The notes: generated by a model from the sequence alone, not told the origin. A stretch of 64,000 nt of DNA from PALSA-1316 sp964499365 (GCA_964499365.1 CAZCKU010000001.1:1-64000), one strand, 5' to 3'; positions 49,636 through 59,449 are shown, counted from the first letter of the stretch. A program made the numbers and translations.

Positions 49636-51129
49636 ATGAGAATACTCTCCAGGACAGCATGTCTGCTTATCGGGCTCTTTCTCCTGCTTGTCTGGGCTGC
49701 GCCGGCACCTGCCGGCAGCAGCCTTGAGGAGATCAGGAAACGCGGGTATATCCTCTGGGGCTCTGATGCCGAAGGCGGGGCGCCCTACGTCTTCCCAGAT
49801 CCGAAGGACCCGTCGCGACTGGTGGGGTTCGAGGTCGACCTTGCCGCTGCGATCGCCCGTGAACTCGGGGTGACGGCACGGCAGTCACAGAATGCCTGGG
49901 ACAGTCTCATCCCGGCGTTGCAGCGGGGGGATTTCGACATCGCGATGAACGGTCTGGAGATTACCCCTCAGCGGGAGGCAACGGTCCTTTTTTCGGTCCC
50001 CTATTTTATATATACCGAGCAGCTGGTCGTCCGGAAAGAGGAGCAGTCCATCAGCTCGGTCGCAGACCTCAAAGGCAGGAAAGTCGGGACTCTTTCCGGG
50101 ACGGTTGCCCAGGACATCCTGATGAAGACCGCAGGAGTCGACGTCAGGGTATACGCAGGACAGGTTGAGCCGTATGAAGACCTGGCAATAGGCCGTATCG
50201 ATGCGGTCCTGCTCGACCTGCCGATTGCGGCATATTACGGCAAGACCAATCCGAAATTGAAATATGCCGGAGATCCTGTGGGGGAGGGTCTTTACGGAAT
50301 CGCAATCCGCAAGGCCGACACTGAACTCAAGCACCGGATAGACCAGGTCCTCGTGAAGCTGTCAGACTCGGGGGAGCTCAGAAAGATCTATGAGAAATGG
50401 GGCCTCTGGGACGCGACGCAGCAGCAGCTTGCCGCCAGGATAAAACCTGAGCAGGGATATATCGGCATCGAAGAGAGCAGGAAGGCCCCGCTCTATACCT
50501 TCTTCCCGATGCTGCTGAAGGGCGCCGCGATTACGGTTGCCATATCCACGACCGCGATGCTGCTGGCGATCACCCTCGGCCTGGGTCTTACCCTTGCGCG
50601 CCTGTATGGCACACCCCTTGTGAGCGGTGCGGCAACCGCGTATATAGAGATTTACCGGGGGACCCCTCTGCTGATACAACTCTATATCCTTTATTACGGG
50701 CTGCCGAATATCGGCCTTTCCCTCAGCCCGCTCCTGGCCGCCTTCCTCGGTCTCGGCATGAACTACGCTGCCTACGAGTCGGAGCTCTACCGGGCTGGAA
50801 TCGGGGCTGTACCGAAAGGGCAGATGGAGGCAGCGCTCTCCCTGGGGATGACGAAGACCCTGGCCGTACGGAGGATCATACTCCCCCAGGCCTTCAGGAT
50901 TGCCCTGCCCGGGGTGACGAATGATTTTATAGCCCTGTTCAAGGACTCGTCTCTCGTCTCGATCATAGCCATGGTCGAACTCACCAAGACCTACAGTATC
51001 CTGGCCGCATCGACCCTCAGGTTCTTTGAACTCGGGCTGGTAGCCGCACTTCTCTATTTCCTGATGAGCTATCCCCTGTCACGGCTCGCCCGCAGACTTG
51101 AGGCCAGGATGAAGCAGGGAATGCGATGA
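49636..51129 (+). CDS. Amino-acid ABC transporter: fused binding protein and permease
   Basis: The 497-residue protein joins a signal peptide (1-26), a periplasmic binding domain of the amino-acid type (about 27-260; GFEVDLAAAIAREL and LIPALQRGDFDIAMNGL) and a membrane permease domain (about 290-495). The permease carries the EAA loop RAGIGAVPKGQMEAALSLG, which meets the ATPase. Such SBP-permease fusions occur in polar amino-acid uptake systems, and glutamine or glutamate is typical. The stop overlaps the next start by four bases (ATGA). Substrate is not assigned. Confidence 0.92.
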   Translation: MRILSRTACLLIGLFLLLVWAAPAPAGSSLEEIRKRGYILWGSDAEGGAPYVFPDPKDPSRLVGFEVDLAAAIARELGVTARQSQNAWDSLIPALQRGDFDIAMNGLEITPQREATVLFSVPYFIYTEQLVVRKEEQSISSVADLKGRKVGTLSGTVAQDILMKTAGVDVRVYAGQVEPYEDLAIGRIDAVLLDLPIAAYYGKTNPKLKYAGDPVGEGLYGIAIRKADTELKHRIDQVLVKLSDSGELRKIYEKWGLWDATQQQLAARIKPEQGYIGIEESRKAPLYTFFPMLLKGAAITVAISTTAMLLAITLGLGLTLARLYGTPLVSGAATAYIEIYRGTPLLIQLYILYYGLPNIGLSLSPLLAAFLGLGMNYAAYESELYRAGIGAVPKGQMEAALSLGMTKTLAVRRIILPQAFRIALPGVTNDFIALFKDSSLVSIIAMVELTKTYSILAASTLRFFELGLVAALLYFLMSYPLSRLARRLEARMKQGMR

Positions 51130-51878
51130 TTTCGGTCAGGGGCCTGCACAAGCAGTATGGTGAGCATGCACTCTTCAGGGGCGTCAGCCTTGAGGTCCGA
51201 AAAGGCAAGGCGGTGGTCCTGATCGGGCCGTCGGGAAGCGGCAAGAGCACGCTCCTGAGATGCATCAATGGCCTTGAGAATTTTCAGCAGGGTTCGATCA
51301 TCGTTGACGGCATCGAAATCGGCCCTTCGGGTGCCGGCGGTCATGACCGGCTGTGCGACGGTCATATCAGGGATGTGCGGCGCAGGGTCGGGATGGTATT
51401 TCAGCAGTTCAACCTCTTTCCTCACAAGACCGTGCTCGAAAATATAATCGAGGCGCCCGTGCATGTGCTGGGCCAGCAGCGTGAGAGCGCGGTCGAGGAG
51501 GCCAGGCTCCTGCTGAAGAGGATCAACCTCGACCACAAGACCGCCAGCTATCCGGAGCGGCTCTCCGGAGGTGAACAGCAGCGGGTTGCTATTGTCCGGG
51601 CCCTTGCGATGAAGCCCCAGGCAATGCTGTTTGATGAGCCGACTTCGTCGCTTGACCCTGAGACGGTCGGAGAGGTGCTTGCCGTTATCCGCGATCTTGT
51701 CACCGGGGGCATGACGACCGTGATCGCAACACATGAAATGGATTTTGCCCGGGATGTCGCCGACCGTATCGCGGTCTTCGACCAGGGCGAGATCATCGAG
51801 ACCGGGACCCCTAAGGAGATCTTCACGGACCCGCGCACTGAAAGAACACGCCTTTTTCTCAGCAGGATACGGCGATGA
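51126..51878 (+). CDS. glnQ: Amino-acid ABC transporter ATP-binding protein
   Basis: The 250-residue ATPase has Walker A GPSGSGKST, a Q-loop in VFQQFNLFPHKTVLEN, the signature LSGGEQQRVAIVRAL, Walker B MLFDEPTSSLD and the switch His in ATHEMDFA. It matches the GlnQ/HisP/ArtP group. The start overlaps the stop of the permease fusion, so the two are translationally coupled and form one two-gene importer. A short insert, VDGIEIGPSGAGGHDRL, lies before the Q-loop. Confidence 0.94.
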   Translation: MISVRGLHKQYGEHALFRGVSLEVRKGKAVVLIGPSGSGKSTLLRCINGLENFQQGSIIVDGIEIGPSGAGGHDRLCDGHIRDVRRRVGMVFQQFNLFPHKTVLENIIEAPVHVLGQQRESAVEEARLLLKRINLDHKTASYPERLSGGEQQRVAIVRALAMKPQAMLFDEPTSSLDPETVGEVLAVIRDLVTGGMTTVIATHEMDFARDVADRIAVFDQGEIIETGTPKEIFTDPRTERTRLFLSRIRR

Positions 51879-51899
51879 GCTCTCTTTTCCTGCTCCCTG

Positions 51900-52403
51900 T
51901 CAGCCGCAGTTTTTCGAGTCGAGCTGGCAGCTTGCCTCCTGTCTTTTCTCAGCCAGACGTGCTTCCTTCCTGAGCGTTGCCTCGCGGTTGCGGCGTTTTT
52001 CATCGTCAGTCTCCAGGATCAGCGGCGGGACGGGTGTCGGTCTGCCGTCCTTGTCAAGCGCGACAAACGTGAGGTATGCCGAAGCGGTATGCCTTACCTC
52101 TCCGGTCACATAATTTTCAGCCTCGACCCTCACCCCGACTTCCATGGATGTCCTGCCGGCCATATTGATGCCTGCCCTGAAAAAAAGCAGGTCGCCGACA
52201 TAGACCGGGTGATGAAAGTCGAGCCGGTCTATCGATGCCGTGACCGCGTTGGAGCGGGCATGCCTGCTGGCGACGACGGCTGCCGTTGTATCGATCAGCT
52301 TCATGATGACACCCCCGTGAATATTACCCGCAGGATTGGCGTCCTGGGGGAGCATGACCTGCGCTATGATGACACTGCTGTCCTGGATTCTTTTCCCTTC
52401 CAT
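51900..52403 (-). CDS. Hotdog-fold acyl-CoA thioesterase (YciA-like)
   Basis: The 167-residue protein has the hotdog signature of cytosolic acyl-CoA hydrolases: GNIHGGVIMKLIDTTAAVVASRHARSNAV, with the catalytic Asp in the first helix, and LDFHHPVYVGDLL. The tail of about 50 residues is helical and charged, longer than in YciA. It hydrolyses acyl-CoA thioesters; chain preference is unknown. The start overlaps the stop of the YkgJ gene by one base (TGATG), which fixes ATG 52403. Confidence 0.9.
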   Translation of the reverse strand: MEGKRIQDSSVIIAQVMLPQDANPAGNIHGGVIMKLIDTTAAVVASRHARSNAVTASIDRLDFHHPVYVGDLLFFRAGINMAGRTSMEVGVRVEAENYVTGEVRHTASAYLTFVALDKDGRPTPVPPLILETDDEKRRNREATLRKEARLAEKRQEASCQLDSKNCG

Positions 52404-53080
52404 CACGCCTCCTTGTTGTGGTGAAGTGCCTCTGCTATTCTTTCTGCAAGCGGTTGCCAGTCGGTCGTTTTCAGGTTCCTGACCCGTGCATGGATGACCC
52501 TGTTCTTAATGGCCGCCTTCCGGTCTTTCTCCGGGGTAATGCCGTAAAAAGGCAGCATGAGATAGAAGGCCCTGTCCGCAAAATCCTGCAGCGGTGTCAG
52601 GACATCGCCCCTGCGCGTATGAAAGGGGTCTTCCCCGTCGCCGCAGGGCCTGCTGAAAACGATGAATTGCCTGCAGGCGACCGGCCGCACGGGGTAAACC
52701 GTGCACCGGTCCTCCGAGAGGAAAGGGCAGGGGGCTGCACCCGTGGCGGGGGCGGAGCGCCCTGCGAGCCTTGTCATCAGGCCGGAGCGCAGCCCCGGTT
52801 CCATCTTTTCGAGGACATACCAGTAGATGCCGACCATCTCCAGCGGGTAGATCGGGATATCGCTGTGAGTTCCGCAGCAGCCTCCGCAGCCCGCCTTGCA
52901 TACCGGCCTTCGTCCGGTCTTTCTCTTTTCCCTCTGAAGGGCAAGAAAGATACCGCGGTCAATCACCGCATAGGCGTCAAGCAGCATCGGAAGCCAGTCA
53001 AGCCGGCCTTCGTCCTCAGGAAAACGGCACCGGAATGAATCAGCCGCTTTCCCACCCGGGTTATTGCAGGTCTGGTCCAT
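52403..53080 (-). CDS. YkgJ-family Cys-cluster protein
   Basis: The 225-residue protein contains the YkgJ pattern: CKAGCGGCCGTHSDIPIYPLE early, then PCPFLSEDRCTVYPVRPVACRQF. The Cys residues probably hold a metal or a 2Fe-2S/4Fe-4S cluster. The biochemical role of the family is not fixed. It overlaps the upstream glycosyltransferase gene by 20 bases and the thioesterase gene by one base, so it is co-transcribed with both, an odd partnership. Confidence 0.88.
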   Translation of the reverse strand: MDQTCNNPGGKAADSFRCRFPEDEGRLDWLPMLLDAYAVIDRGIFLALQREKRKTGRRPVCKAGCGGCCGTHSDIPIYPLEMVGIYWYVLEKMEPGLRSGLMTRLAGRSAPATGAAPCPFLSEDRCTVYPVRPVACRQFIVFSRPCGDGEDPFHTRRGDVLTPLQDFADRAFYLMLPFYGITPEKDRKAAIKNRVIHARVRNLKTTDWQPLAERIAEALHHNKEA

Positions 53081-54038
53081 TGTTCCGTGTCCGTTCGAAG
53101 TTAAGATATTCTTTAATAAAGAACAGGGGGCGGGCCTTCACCTCTTTGTAGATCTTGCCTGTATATTCCCCGATCAGTCCGAGAAAAAGTATGTTCAGTC
53201 CGCCGATCAGAAACATCGGGATGACGGTCGAGGCCCAGCCTGGAATGGCGCTGCCGGTCAACTTGACCATAAAGGCCCAGGCCATCAAAACAAAGGAGCT
53301 CAGGGAAATAACAAGTCCCGTAAATGAGGCCAGTCTGAGCGGCACGGTGCTGAAGGAGGTGATCCCATCCCATGCGAACGCGACCATCTTTCCCAGGGGA
53401 TATTTGGTTTCCCCGGCAAAGCGTTCCTGTCGGTCATAGTGGACGATGGCGCTTTTATACCCCATATAGGGGAAGATGCCCCGCAGAAAAAGGTTAACCT
53501 CACGGATCTCCCTGAATTGTTCTATGACCCTGCCGGAGATGAGGCGGTAGTCGGCATGATCGAAAATAATATCGACGCCCATGAGCCGCATGGCCCGGTA
53601 GAAGATGCGAGCCGTTGCACGCTTGAAGGCTGTATCGGTATCGCGCTGCCGTCTGACGGCATAGACAATATCATGGCCCTCGCGGTGTTTTTCAAGCATC
53701 TGTTCGATCAGCTCAGGAGGGTCCTGGAGGTCGGCGTCAAGGCTGACGACGGCATCTCCTGAGGCATGGAGGAGCCCCGCTGCCAGGGCGGGCTGGTGGC
53801 CGAAGTTCCTGCTGAACGAGATGACCCTGATATGCCTGTCTTCGCGCGACAGCTTCCGCAGGATCTCAAGCGATCCGTCCTTTGACCCATCATCAACAAA
53901 AATAAGTTCATGGTCATTGAACAGCTTTTTGTCCGCCAGCCCGGCGAGGAGTTCCGCGAGCCGGGTGTTCGTAGCCCCGATGACCGCTTCTTCGTTGTAC
54001 ACCGGAATCACGACGCTCAGTTTTACAGGATTATTCAT
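53061..54038 (-). CDS. GT2 glycosyltransferase with two C-terminal membrane helices (GtrB/DPM-like)
   Basis: The 325-residue protein has the GT2 start SVVIPVYNEE and the nucleotide and metal motifs VDDGSKDGS and SLDADLQDPPE. It has two C-terminal transmembrane helices (about 230-255 and 268-290). This layout matches bactoprenol glucosyltransferases and dolichyl-phosphate mannose synthases, which load a sugar on a lipid carrier. The multi-helix GT-C gene at 54239 could use that lipid-linked sugar. The start ATG at 54038 has no strong ribosome site. Confidence 0.9.
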   Translation of the reverse strand: MNNPVKLSVVIPVYNEEAVIGATNTRLAELLAGLADKKLFNDHELIFVDDGSKDGSLEILRKLSREDRHIRVISFSRNFGHQPALAAGLLHASGDAVVSLDADLQDPPELIEQMLEKHREGHDIVYAVRRQRDTDTAFKRATARIFYRAMRLMGVDIIFDHADYRLISGRVIEQFREIREVNLFLRGIFPYMGYKSAIVHYDRQERFAGETKYPLGKMVAFAWDGITSFSTVPLRLASFTGLVISLSSFVLMAWAFMVKLTGSAIPGWASTVIPMFLIGGLNILFLGLIGEYTGKIYKEVKARPLFFIKEYLNFERTRNNGPDLQ

Positions 54039-54238
54039 TTCCCCTTTTCATCATACAGGTGTGCTGCGCCCGTGTGTCGCTGCACTCTTCCTGCGCCGAT
54101 CCCAGATCTTCTGGTATTTTGCTGTGTTATTATACCCCGTGAGAGGAGCTTCTGACCAGTCCGATGCACGGGGAGGCGGGGCTTACAGGGAGCTGCCCGC
54201 GGTATGAATACCGGCAGGGCCCGCGGAGGATAACAGGC

Positions 54239-55744
54239 ATGGCCGGACGATTTCAGAGACACGGAGACACCCTTCTGGCATTGGTACTTGTTGCGGTATT
54301 TACCGTGTTCCTTGTTGTGCTCGGGACGAAGGCAGACCCGAGCTTTGACGCCTCATACAACCTGCTCTCGTATCAGAATCTGCTCAACGGGAAAGGCTTT
54401 ATCTACGATTATGACGGCAGGTCGGTCCCGTTCGATCCGACAATCAGCACCGGTCCCGAGCTTTATCTCCCCGTGTTCCTGATATGGAAAGTGCTCGGGG
54501 TGTCTGACTATTATGTTGCCGTCTACGTCCTGGCAGCCTATTATGCCCTGTTCCTTTGCTTTCTGCTGTTTGTGGTCTTCAGAGAGGGGAAGGGCAGGGT
54601 TATGGCTGTCCTCGTGTTCATGGCACTCTTTCTCTGCAACCAGAAACTGTTTCAGCACCTTGTGTTTGTTCCCCTCGGAGAACTCGTCGTCTGTTTCTTC
54701 ATCTTTGCCGGCCTGTATTTCCTGAGCAGAAGACAAATGGTATGGGGCGGACTCCTGCTGGGACTCGCATTGGATCTCAAGACGAATATTGCCGTAGGCC
54801 TGCTTCCTGCGATCGGGCTTTTCCTGGCGAAGGATTTCTTGATGCCGGCAATAAAGGCGAGGTCTCCCCGGGCGGTTGCCGCAGAAATCCTTCATTCTGC
54901 AATCGTCCTTGCACTCGTCATTACCCCCTATCTTATTCATACGAAAATGGTGCCCATGCTTGTGTTGAGTCCCCAGAAATATTCAGAGTTGAGCGTGGCC
55001 CAGAAGGAGCGGTCAGTCCTGATGCAGGAGAGGGGCTTTGGCCAGCTCATCGATCTACGGAAAAATTTCAACCGGGAAGGCCTCCAGAGGTTTGGTGGCA
55101 GGATCATCGAAAAAGCTTCGACGTTGCAAGGGTGGTTTATAGCGCCGTGGCTGCCTGTGGTAGCAGCCCTGCTGCTTGTGGTTCTCCTGCCCCTGTCCTA
55201 TCGTGAAGGACATTATTCCTTTTACCTGTTTGTGTATTCAGCGGTCACCGTTCTGTGGTGGTTTGCCGGGCCTGTCGATGCCTGGTACCGGTATCTCTAC
55301 CCTGCGGAGTGGTCAATGGCGCTGGGCATCGTCGCCCTGATCCCTCTGTTTCTCAGGAGGAGCCGTATGGCCGTGGTCCCCGGCCTCCTGACAACGCTGC
55401 TGTTTCTTCCTCAGTTTTCTGCGGCGCAGATTGCGCACAGTCTCACCGACACGGGGAAGCAGTCTGTCCTGGCTTTAGTCCGGGAGATTCGGGGGATTGA
55501 TGAGCAGAACCTTTTTGCCCTCGGGTGGTTCCAGTCTCCGCAGGTGATGCTGCTGAGCAATAAACGTTTTCAGGATTATACGAACACGCAGAAGCTGATG
55601 AAGGCAAAGGAGGAAAAAAGGGAGATTTACCTCGTCACCACGAACGAGAGTTTTCTTCTCAAAGATGAGATCGGCAAGATTCTTCAGTCGTGCGAAGTGG
55701 CAAAGACCTATGGGAAGAACGGTCTTTACCGGATCATCTACTGA
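54239..55744 (+). CDS. Multi-helix membrane glycosyltransferase (GT-C type)
   Basis: The 501-residue protein has roughly ten transmembrane helices. The first periplasmic loop holds ADPSFDASYNLLSYQNLL, with acidic residues where GT-C enzymes keep the catalytic Asp. Such enzymes transfer a sugar from a lipid carrier to glycans or proteins in the periplasm. ATG 54239 is preferred for its GGAGG nine bases upstream over the frame start at 54164. It is convergent with the three-module glycosyltransferase and overlaps its stop by 7 bases. Confidence 0.8.
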   Translation: MAGRFQRHGDTLLALVLVAVFTVFLVVLGTKADPSFDASYNLLSYQNLLNGKGFIYDYDGRSVPFDPTISTGPELYLPVFLIWKVLGVSDYYVAVYVLAAYYALFLCFLLFVVFREGKGRVMAVLVFMALFLCNQKLFQHLVFVPLGELVVCFFIFAGLYFLSRRQMVWGGLLLGLALDLKTNIAVGLLPAIGLFLAKDFLMPAIKARSPRAVAAEILHSAIVLALVITPYLIHTKMVPMLVLSPQKYSELSVAQKERSVLMQERGFGQLIDLRKNFNREGLQRFGGRIIEKASTLQGWFIAPWLPVVAALLLVVLLPLSYREGHYSFYLFVYSAVTVLWWFAGPVDAWYRYLYPAEWSMALGIVALIPLFLRRSRMAVVPGLLTTLLFLPQFSAAQIAHSLTDTGKQSVLALVREIRGIDEQNLFALGWFQSPQVMLLSNKRFQDYTNTQKLMKAKEEKREIYLVTTNESFLLKDEIGKILQSCEVAKTYGKNGLYRIIY

Positions 55745-58230
55745 GCCCTGCCGCCCATCACATCCCGGTACACCTGTTCATAATCCCGGACCATCTTCTG
55801 CGGGTCAAACTTCCTGGCGGCATCCGGTACCCGCCTGAGATGTGCAGCATAGAAGTCCTTGTCCGTGGCATACTCTGCGATAAGCTCTGCGATCTGTTTT
55901 ACCGGGAGCTTCCAGTTATCGAGAGGGAATACGCTGCCGGCCGGGCCGGATTCGGTCTCCAGCATCCTGGCTGTCTCCCCGATATCGCTTGCCAGTACCG
56001 GGCGATTTGCATGCAGGCACTCGATGACGACCAGCGGATAGCTTTCTCCGCGGAATCGGGACGGAAGAAACCCCAGATCAGAGGCTGCAAAGTAATCGCG
56101 GACATTCTCCCGAAACCCCAGGAAACGGATGAAAGGGGCCTTGCCGCGTTTTTTCAAACGCTCATATTCGGGTCCGTCGCCGATCAGCAGCAGGCATATT
56201 TCTTTTCCGCTGATCTTCCGCGCCAGCTCTACCGCCGCAATGCCTTCCTTCCAGCCCTTTTCCGGTATGGCCCGGCTGACCATGCAGAGGACAAATTCCT
56301 CTTTCCTGATGCCGAGGTTCTCCCTCGGGACAGGCGTAATCGGCACTGTTTCGAGCGCATTGCCTATTTTGACAAAGCGACGGTTGTCAACAATGTCAAA
56401 GTCGAAGCCGCCGAGGTTTTTGTCAGCGATATAGACAAACCTGTCTACCCGCTTCCTCAGCAGCTGATTGACCCTGAGTATCTCCGCGCGCGGCATCATT
56501 TCGTACATGCCATGGGTTGTTACGATGACCCCGCAATTCAGGTTGTCTTCCAGGAGCGCGCAGACCGTCACATCGACCCAGGCATGGTGGGAATGCACGA
56601 TTTCAATGCCCATATCATCGACCACTGCGCTGAGCTTGTCCCATCTGTCCAGTTCCAGCAGGGGTATGTCCTCACGCAGCATCCTGCGGACCCCCTTCTG
56701 TGTTGGCACCCGATGGAAATTCAGCAGGGTCACGCAGTTGCCCGTGGCCTTCAGGAGGTTTGAGAGTCTGACCGCGAAGGTCTCTCCCCCGCCGCTTGCC
56801 ATCGCAAATGCGACAATCAGCACATTCGGTTTGCGGTTCCCGGCGAGGTGCCTGATGCGTTCAGTATCGAAGCACCTCAGGAAATCACTCTCGGTATAAT
56901 CGCTGCGGTGAATACGCCAATGCCCTTCCAGGGCACGCTGCAGCCTTTCGAGGACACCGTCCTGCAGCCGATAGAGTTTCACCAGCTCTTCTGCCACCTT
57001 TTCATGCTCGCGGTAATAGATGTCCTGCGTAAAGGTATTCACGGAAGTGTTCTTCTGATGCATCCGGTAGTAATTGGTCGGTACGGGAGAGTAGGCAACC
57101 AACCCGCCGCGGATAACATGCAGATAGAAGATCCAATCGCCGCATATCCTCATGCTCTGCCAGGCTTCATCTGCCAGCAGTTCCGGTCTGCCGCTCTTCC
57201 TGAATATCGCACTGCTGACATTGGGAACGATATTCCTGATTCCCCACATTGTGTTTACCAGGTGGTGTGATGATTTAATAAACGGCTGCTGCCACACTGC
57301 AGGCTCGGCGACATCAGACAGATATTCCTCGAGACTCCAGGTCTGCTGTCCTGTTTCGCCATCAACGAAGACCGACCTGCCAAAGGCAAGCATGACTGCC
57401 TCATGAGCAAACGAGGGGACCAGCTCCTCCAGGAAATTTTCCGAACAGTAATCGTCGCTTTCCGCAATCCAGACAAGTTCTCCCCGGGCCAGCTCTAGGC
57501 CGTGTTTCCATTGGCAAAAAGCACTTCCTGAATTTTTGTCGTTAAAGCTGCATCGTGTAATCTCAGGATACCGCAGCCGGTATTCCTCCAGGATCTGTCT
57601 GCTCCCGTCAATAGAGCAGTCATCAAGCAGAATCACCTCGATATTCTTATAGGTCTGGGCGTAAACAGAATCGAGCCTCTGCTTCAAATAACGGGCATGG
57701 TTGAAATTGGGGACGATGACAGACACTTTCGGAGAGGACTCCGCCCCTGTCAGCATTGGCAACGAATACAGTTCCGCCTGCAGGGAGGCGCCCGCGCCAC
57801 TGCTTCCGGTCAGCCATCTTTTCTTCAGGTACAGCTTGAAATCCACAAAAAGTTTATCGTGCAGTGTCGGGAACCACGGGCGCACATAGTGATGTGAAAA
57901 CCCGTTTGCCGCGGTAAAACTGCGCCGGAGAAATGAATGTGACGAGTAGACTGATACCAATGTCTGTGCAAGACGGTTTTCAGATGCAGCGATGAAGCTT
58001 TTCTGCCCGTCCTTTCCGCTGTTGGCGCGCGGATTCAGGAGGTTCCAGATAAATTGTGCTGCCTTCCGACCCATGCTGTCCGGGCGAAATATCCTGTCTC
58101 TCACCTTGTAGTAAAGCAGAAGGGCCCTCCACCCATGGGATTGGTATATATGATTCAGGGTGGCATCCTTTTCTCTGACCGTGGCCTCAAGATTCTCCGC
58201 CTGCGCAGCCTTCTCCCTGACAACGGCCTC
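55738..58230 (-). CDS. Three-module glycosyltransferase, C-terminal part (GT2 plus GT4)
   Basis: This piece encodes 831 codons in frame up to the assembly gap and continues the gene at 58331. After the last coiled-coil heptads (EAVVREKAAQAENL), a GT2 domain follows (SVIVPNFNHARYLKQRLDSV, LLDDCSIDGS, WIAESDDYC). A linker and a C-terminal GT4 domain come next (GGETFAVRLSNLL, LLIGDGPEYERL, and FRGESYPLVVIE with the EX7E motif). It is likely a multifunctional assembler of cell-surface polysaccharide. Its stop overlaps the convergent GT-C gene by 7 bases. Confidence 0.85.
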   Translation of the reverse strand, partial: EAVVREKAAQAENLEATVREKDATLNHIYQSHGWRALLLYYKVRDRIFRPDSMGRKAAQFIWNLLNPRANSGKDGQKSFIAASENRLAQTLVSVYSSHSFLRRSFTAANGFSHHYVRPWFPTLHDKLFVDFKLYLKKRWLTGSSGAGASLQAELYSLPMLTGAESSPKVSVIVPNFNHARYLKQRLDSVYAQTYKNIEVILLDDCSIDGSRQILEEYRLRYPEITRCSFNDKNSGSAFCQWKHGLELARGELVWIAESDDYCSENFLEELVPSFAHEAVMLAFGRSVFVDGETGQQTWSLEEYLSDVAEPAVWQQPFIKSSHHLVNTMWGIRNIVPNVSSAIFRKSGRPELLADEAWQSMRICGDWIFYLHVIRGGLVAYSPVPTNYYRMHQKNTSVNTFTQDIYYREHEKVAEELVKLYRLQDGVLERLQRALEGHWRIHRSDYTESDFLRCFDTERIRHLAGNRKPNVLIVAFAMASGGGETFAVRLSNLLKATGNCVTLLNFHRVPTQKGVRRMLREDIPLLELDRWDKLSAVVDDMGIEIVHSHHAWVDVTVCALLEDNLNCGVIVTTHGMYEMMPRAEILRVNQLLRKRVDRFVYIADKNLGGFDFDIVDNRRFVKIGNALETVPITPVPRENLGIRKEEFVLCMVSRAIPEKGWKEGIAAVELARKISGKEICLLLIGDGPEYERLKKRGKAPFIRFLGFRENVRDYFAASDLGFLPSRFRGESYPLVVIECLHANRPVLASDIGETARMLETESGPAGSVFPLDNWKLPVKQIAELIAEYATDKDFYAAHLRRVPDAARKFDPQKMVRDYEQVYRDVMGGRAQ

Positions 58231-58330
58231 NNNNNNNNNNNNNNNNNNNNNNNNNNNNNNNNNNNNNNNNNNNNNNNNNNNNNNNNNNNNNNNNNNNNNN
58301 NNNNNNNNNNNNNNNNNNNNNNNNNNNNNN
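58231..58330. other. Assembly gap of 100 N inside the three-module glycosyltransferase gene
   Basis: The gap falls within an 84-bp coding tandem repeat. The base before it (end of ACGGCCTC) and the base after it (start of AAGGTTCTCC) are exactly adjacent in the repeat unit, so the missing sequence is probably a whole number of 84-bp units. Confidence 0.98.
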
Positions 58331-58500
58331 AAGGTTCTCCACCCGAGCAATGTTCTCCTGAACTGCTGCCTGAAGGTTCTCCGCCTGCGCAGCCTTCTCC
58401 CTGACAACGGCCTCAAGGTTCTCCACCCGAGCAATGTTCTCCTGAACTGCTGCCTGAAGGTTCTCCGCCAGTGCAGCCTTCTCCCTGACCGTCGCCTCAA
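58331..58500. repeat. 84-bp tandem repeat coding for 28-residue coiled-coil units
   Basis: AAGGTTCTCCACCCGAGCAA begins at 58331 and again at 58415, 84 bases apart. Each unit encodes two 14-residue (two-heptad) blocks. The second visible unit drifts near 58465, and more diverged units continue to about 58560. Another part-unit lies left of the gap at about 58180-58230. Confidence 0.88.
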
Positions 58501-59449
58501 GACTCACAATCTGTGCGGCCTTCTCCCTGACAGACGCCTCAAGATGCCCTGTCTGAGAGTCCTTTTCATGGAATACCGCCTTGAGATGAGCTATGTCGGC
58601 TTCTTTTTGCTGCATCAGTGAATCTGCGATATCTACGAGATACGGGTTCCCCAGTTCTTCGCCGTTTGCCACCACCTGTTTTGCAAGAATCCACTCGATC
58701 GCATACTGGCCTTTCACGCTCTTCTCATCGGTGGCAAGGTGGGAATATCTCCTGTGGATGATGCGTGCCGTCTCAAGAAATGCCTTCCGGTTATTGCTGG
58801 TTATGGTCGTCCCGTCTGTCCGCATGCTGAACTCGGCGGTTACCTTGCTGATATGCAGAAAATCGCTGTGCTGGGAGAGCCGCAGCCACAGGTCCCAGTC
58901 TTCGTGGGCTTCAAGTTCTTCATCGAATAAGCCCGCCCTGTCGACCAGGTCCCTGCTGAACAGGACGTTAATCATCGGGATGTAATTGGCTACCAGCAAC
59001 CGCTCCCGGTCAAAATCCTCATTGTAGAGGACTTTTCTGCTGACGGTCACGTATTCGTTCCCCACCCGTTCCTGGGACGCACAGGTTGAGTCAGTATACG
59101 CAACCTTGCTGTCGCTCTGCAGGAGGGAGGCCATGAGCGTTTCCACATGCTCGGGATAAAACTGATCGTCATCATCAAGAAGACCGAGGTACAGACCCCT
59201 GGCATTCCTTATCCCTGCATTCCCTGCAGATGACCGGCCCTTGTTCTCTTCGAGTCGTATATAGTTCAGGGGGATATCGCCAAGGGTCTGCTGCAGATCG
59301 GCGATATCCAGCTCGCACCCGCCGTCATTCACCAGGACGACCTCAAGCGGCCGGTATGTCTGTCCGGCGACGCTCTGGAGGGCAATTTTCAGAAGTGCGG
59401 GTCTGTCTTTTGTTCGGACGATAATAGAGACGAGGGGACTGTTTTCCAT
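58331..59449 (-). CDS. Three-module glycosyltransferase, N-terminal part (GT2 plus coiled coil)
   Basis: The first 373 codons of the gene open with a GT2 domain (SIIVRTKDRPALLKIALQSV, VLVNDGG, LGLLDDDDQFYPEH) to about residue 235. From about 285 comes a coiled coil of 14-residue units (LQAAVQENIARVEN and LEAVVREKAAQAEN), which runs into the gap. It is in frame with the C-terminal part if the gap is a multiple of three. There is no ribosome site; TATAAT at 59460-59465 lies ten bases before the ATG, implying a leader of a few bases. Confidence 0.85.

Noticed and set aside
58331..58500. N-terminal extension of the glycosyltransferase C-terminal part across the gap, and plus-strand ORFs through the gap
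   Set aside because: 100 N is not a multiple of three, so the frame is falsely shifted. The residues on the right-hand side in that frame (Arg-rich) are a frame shadow of the coiled coil.
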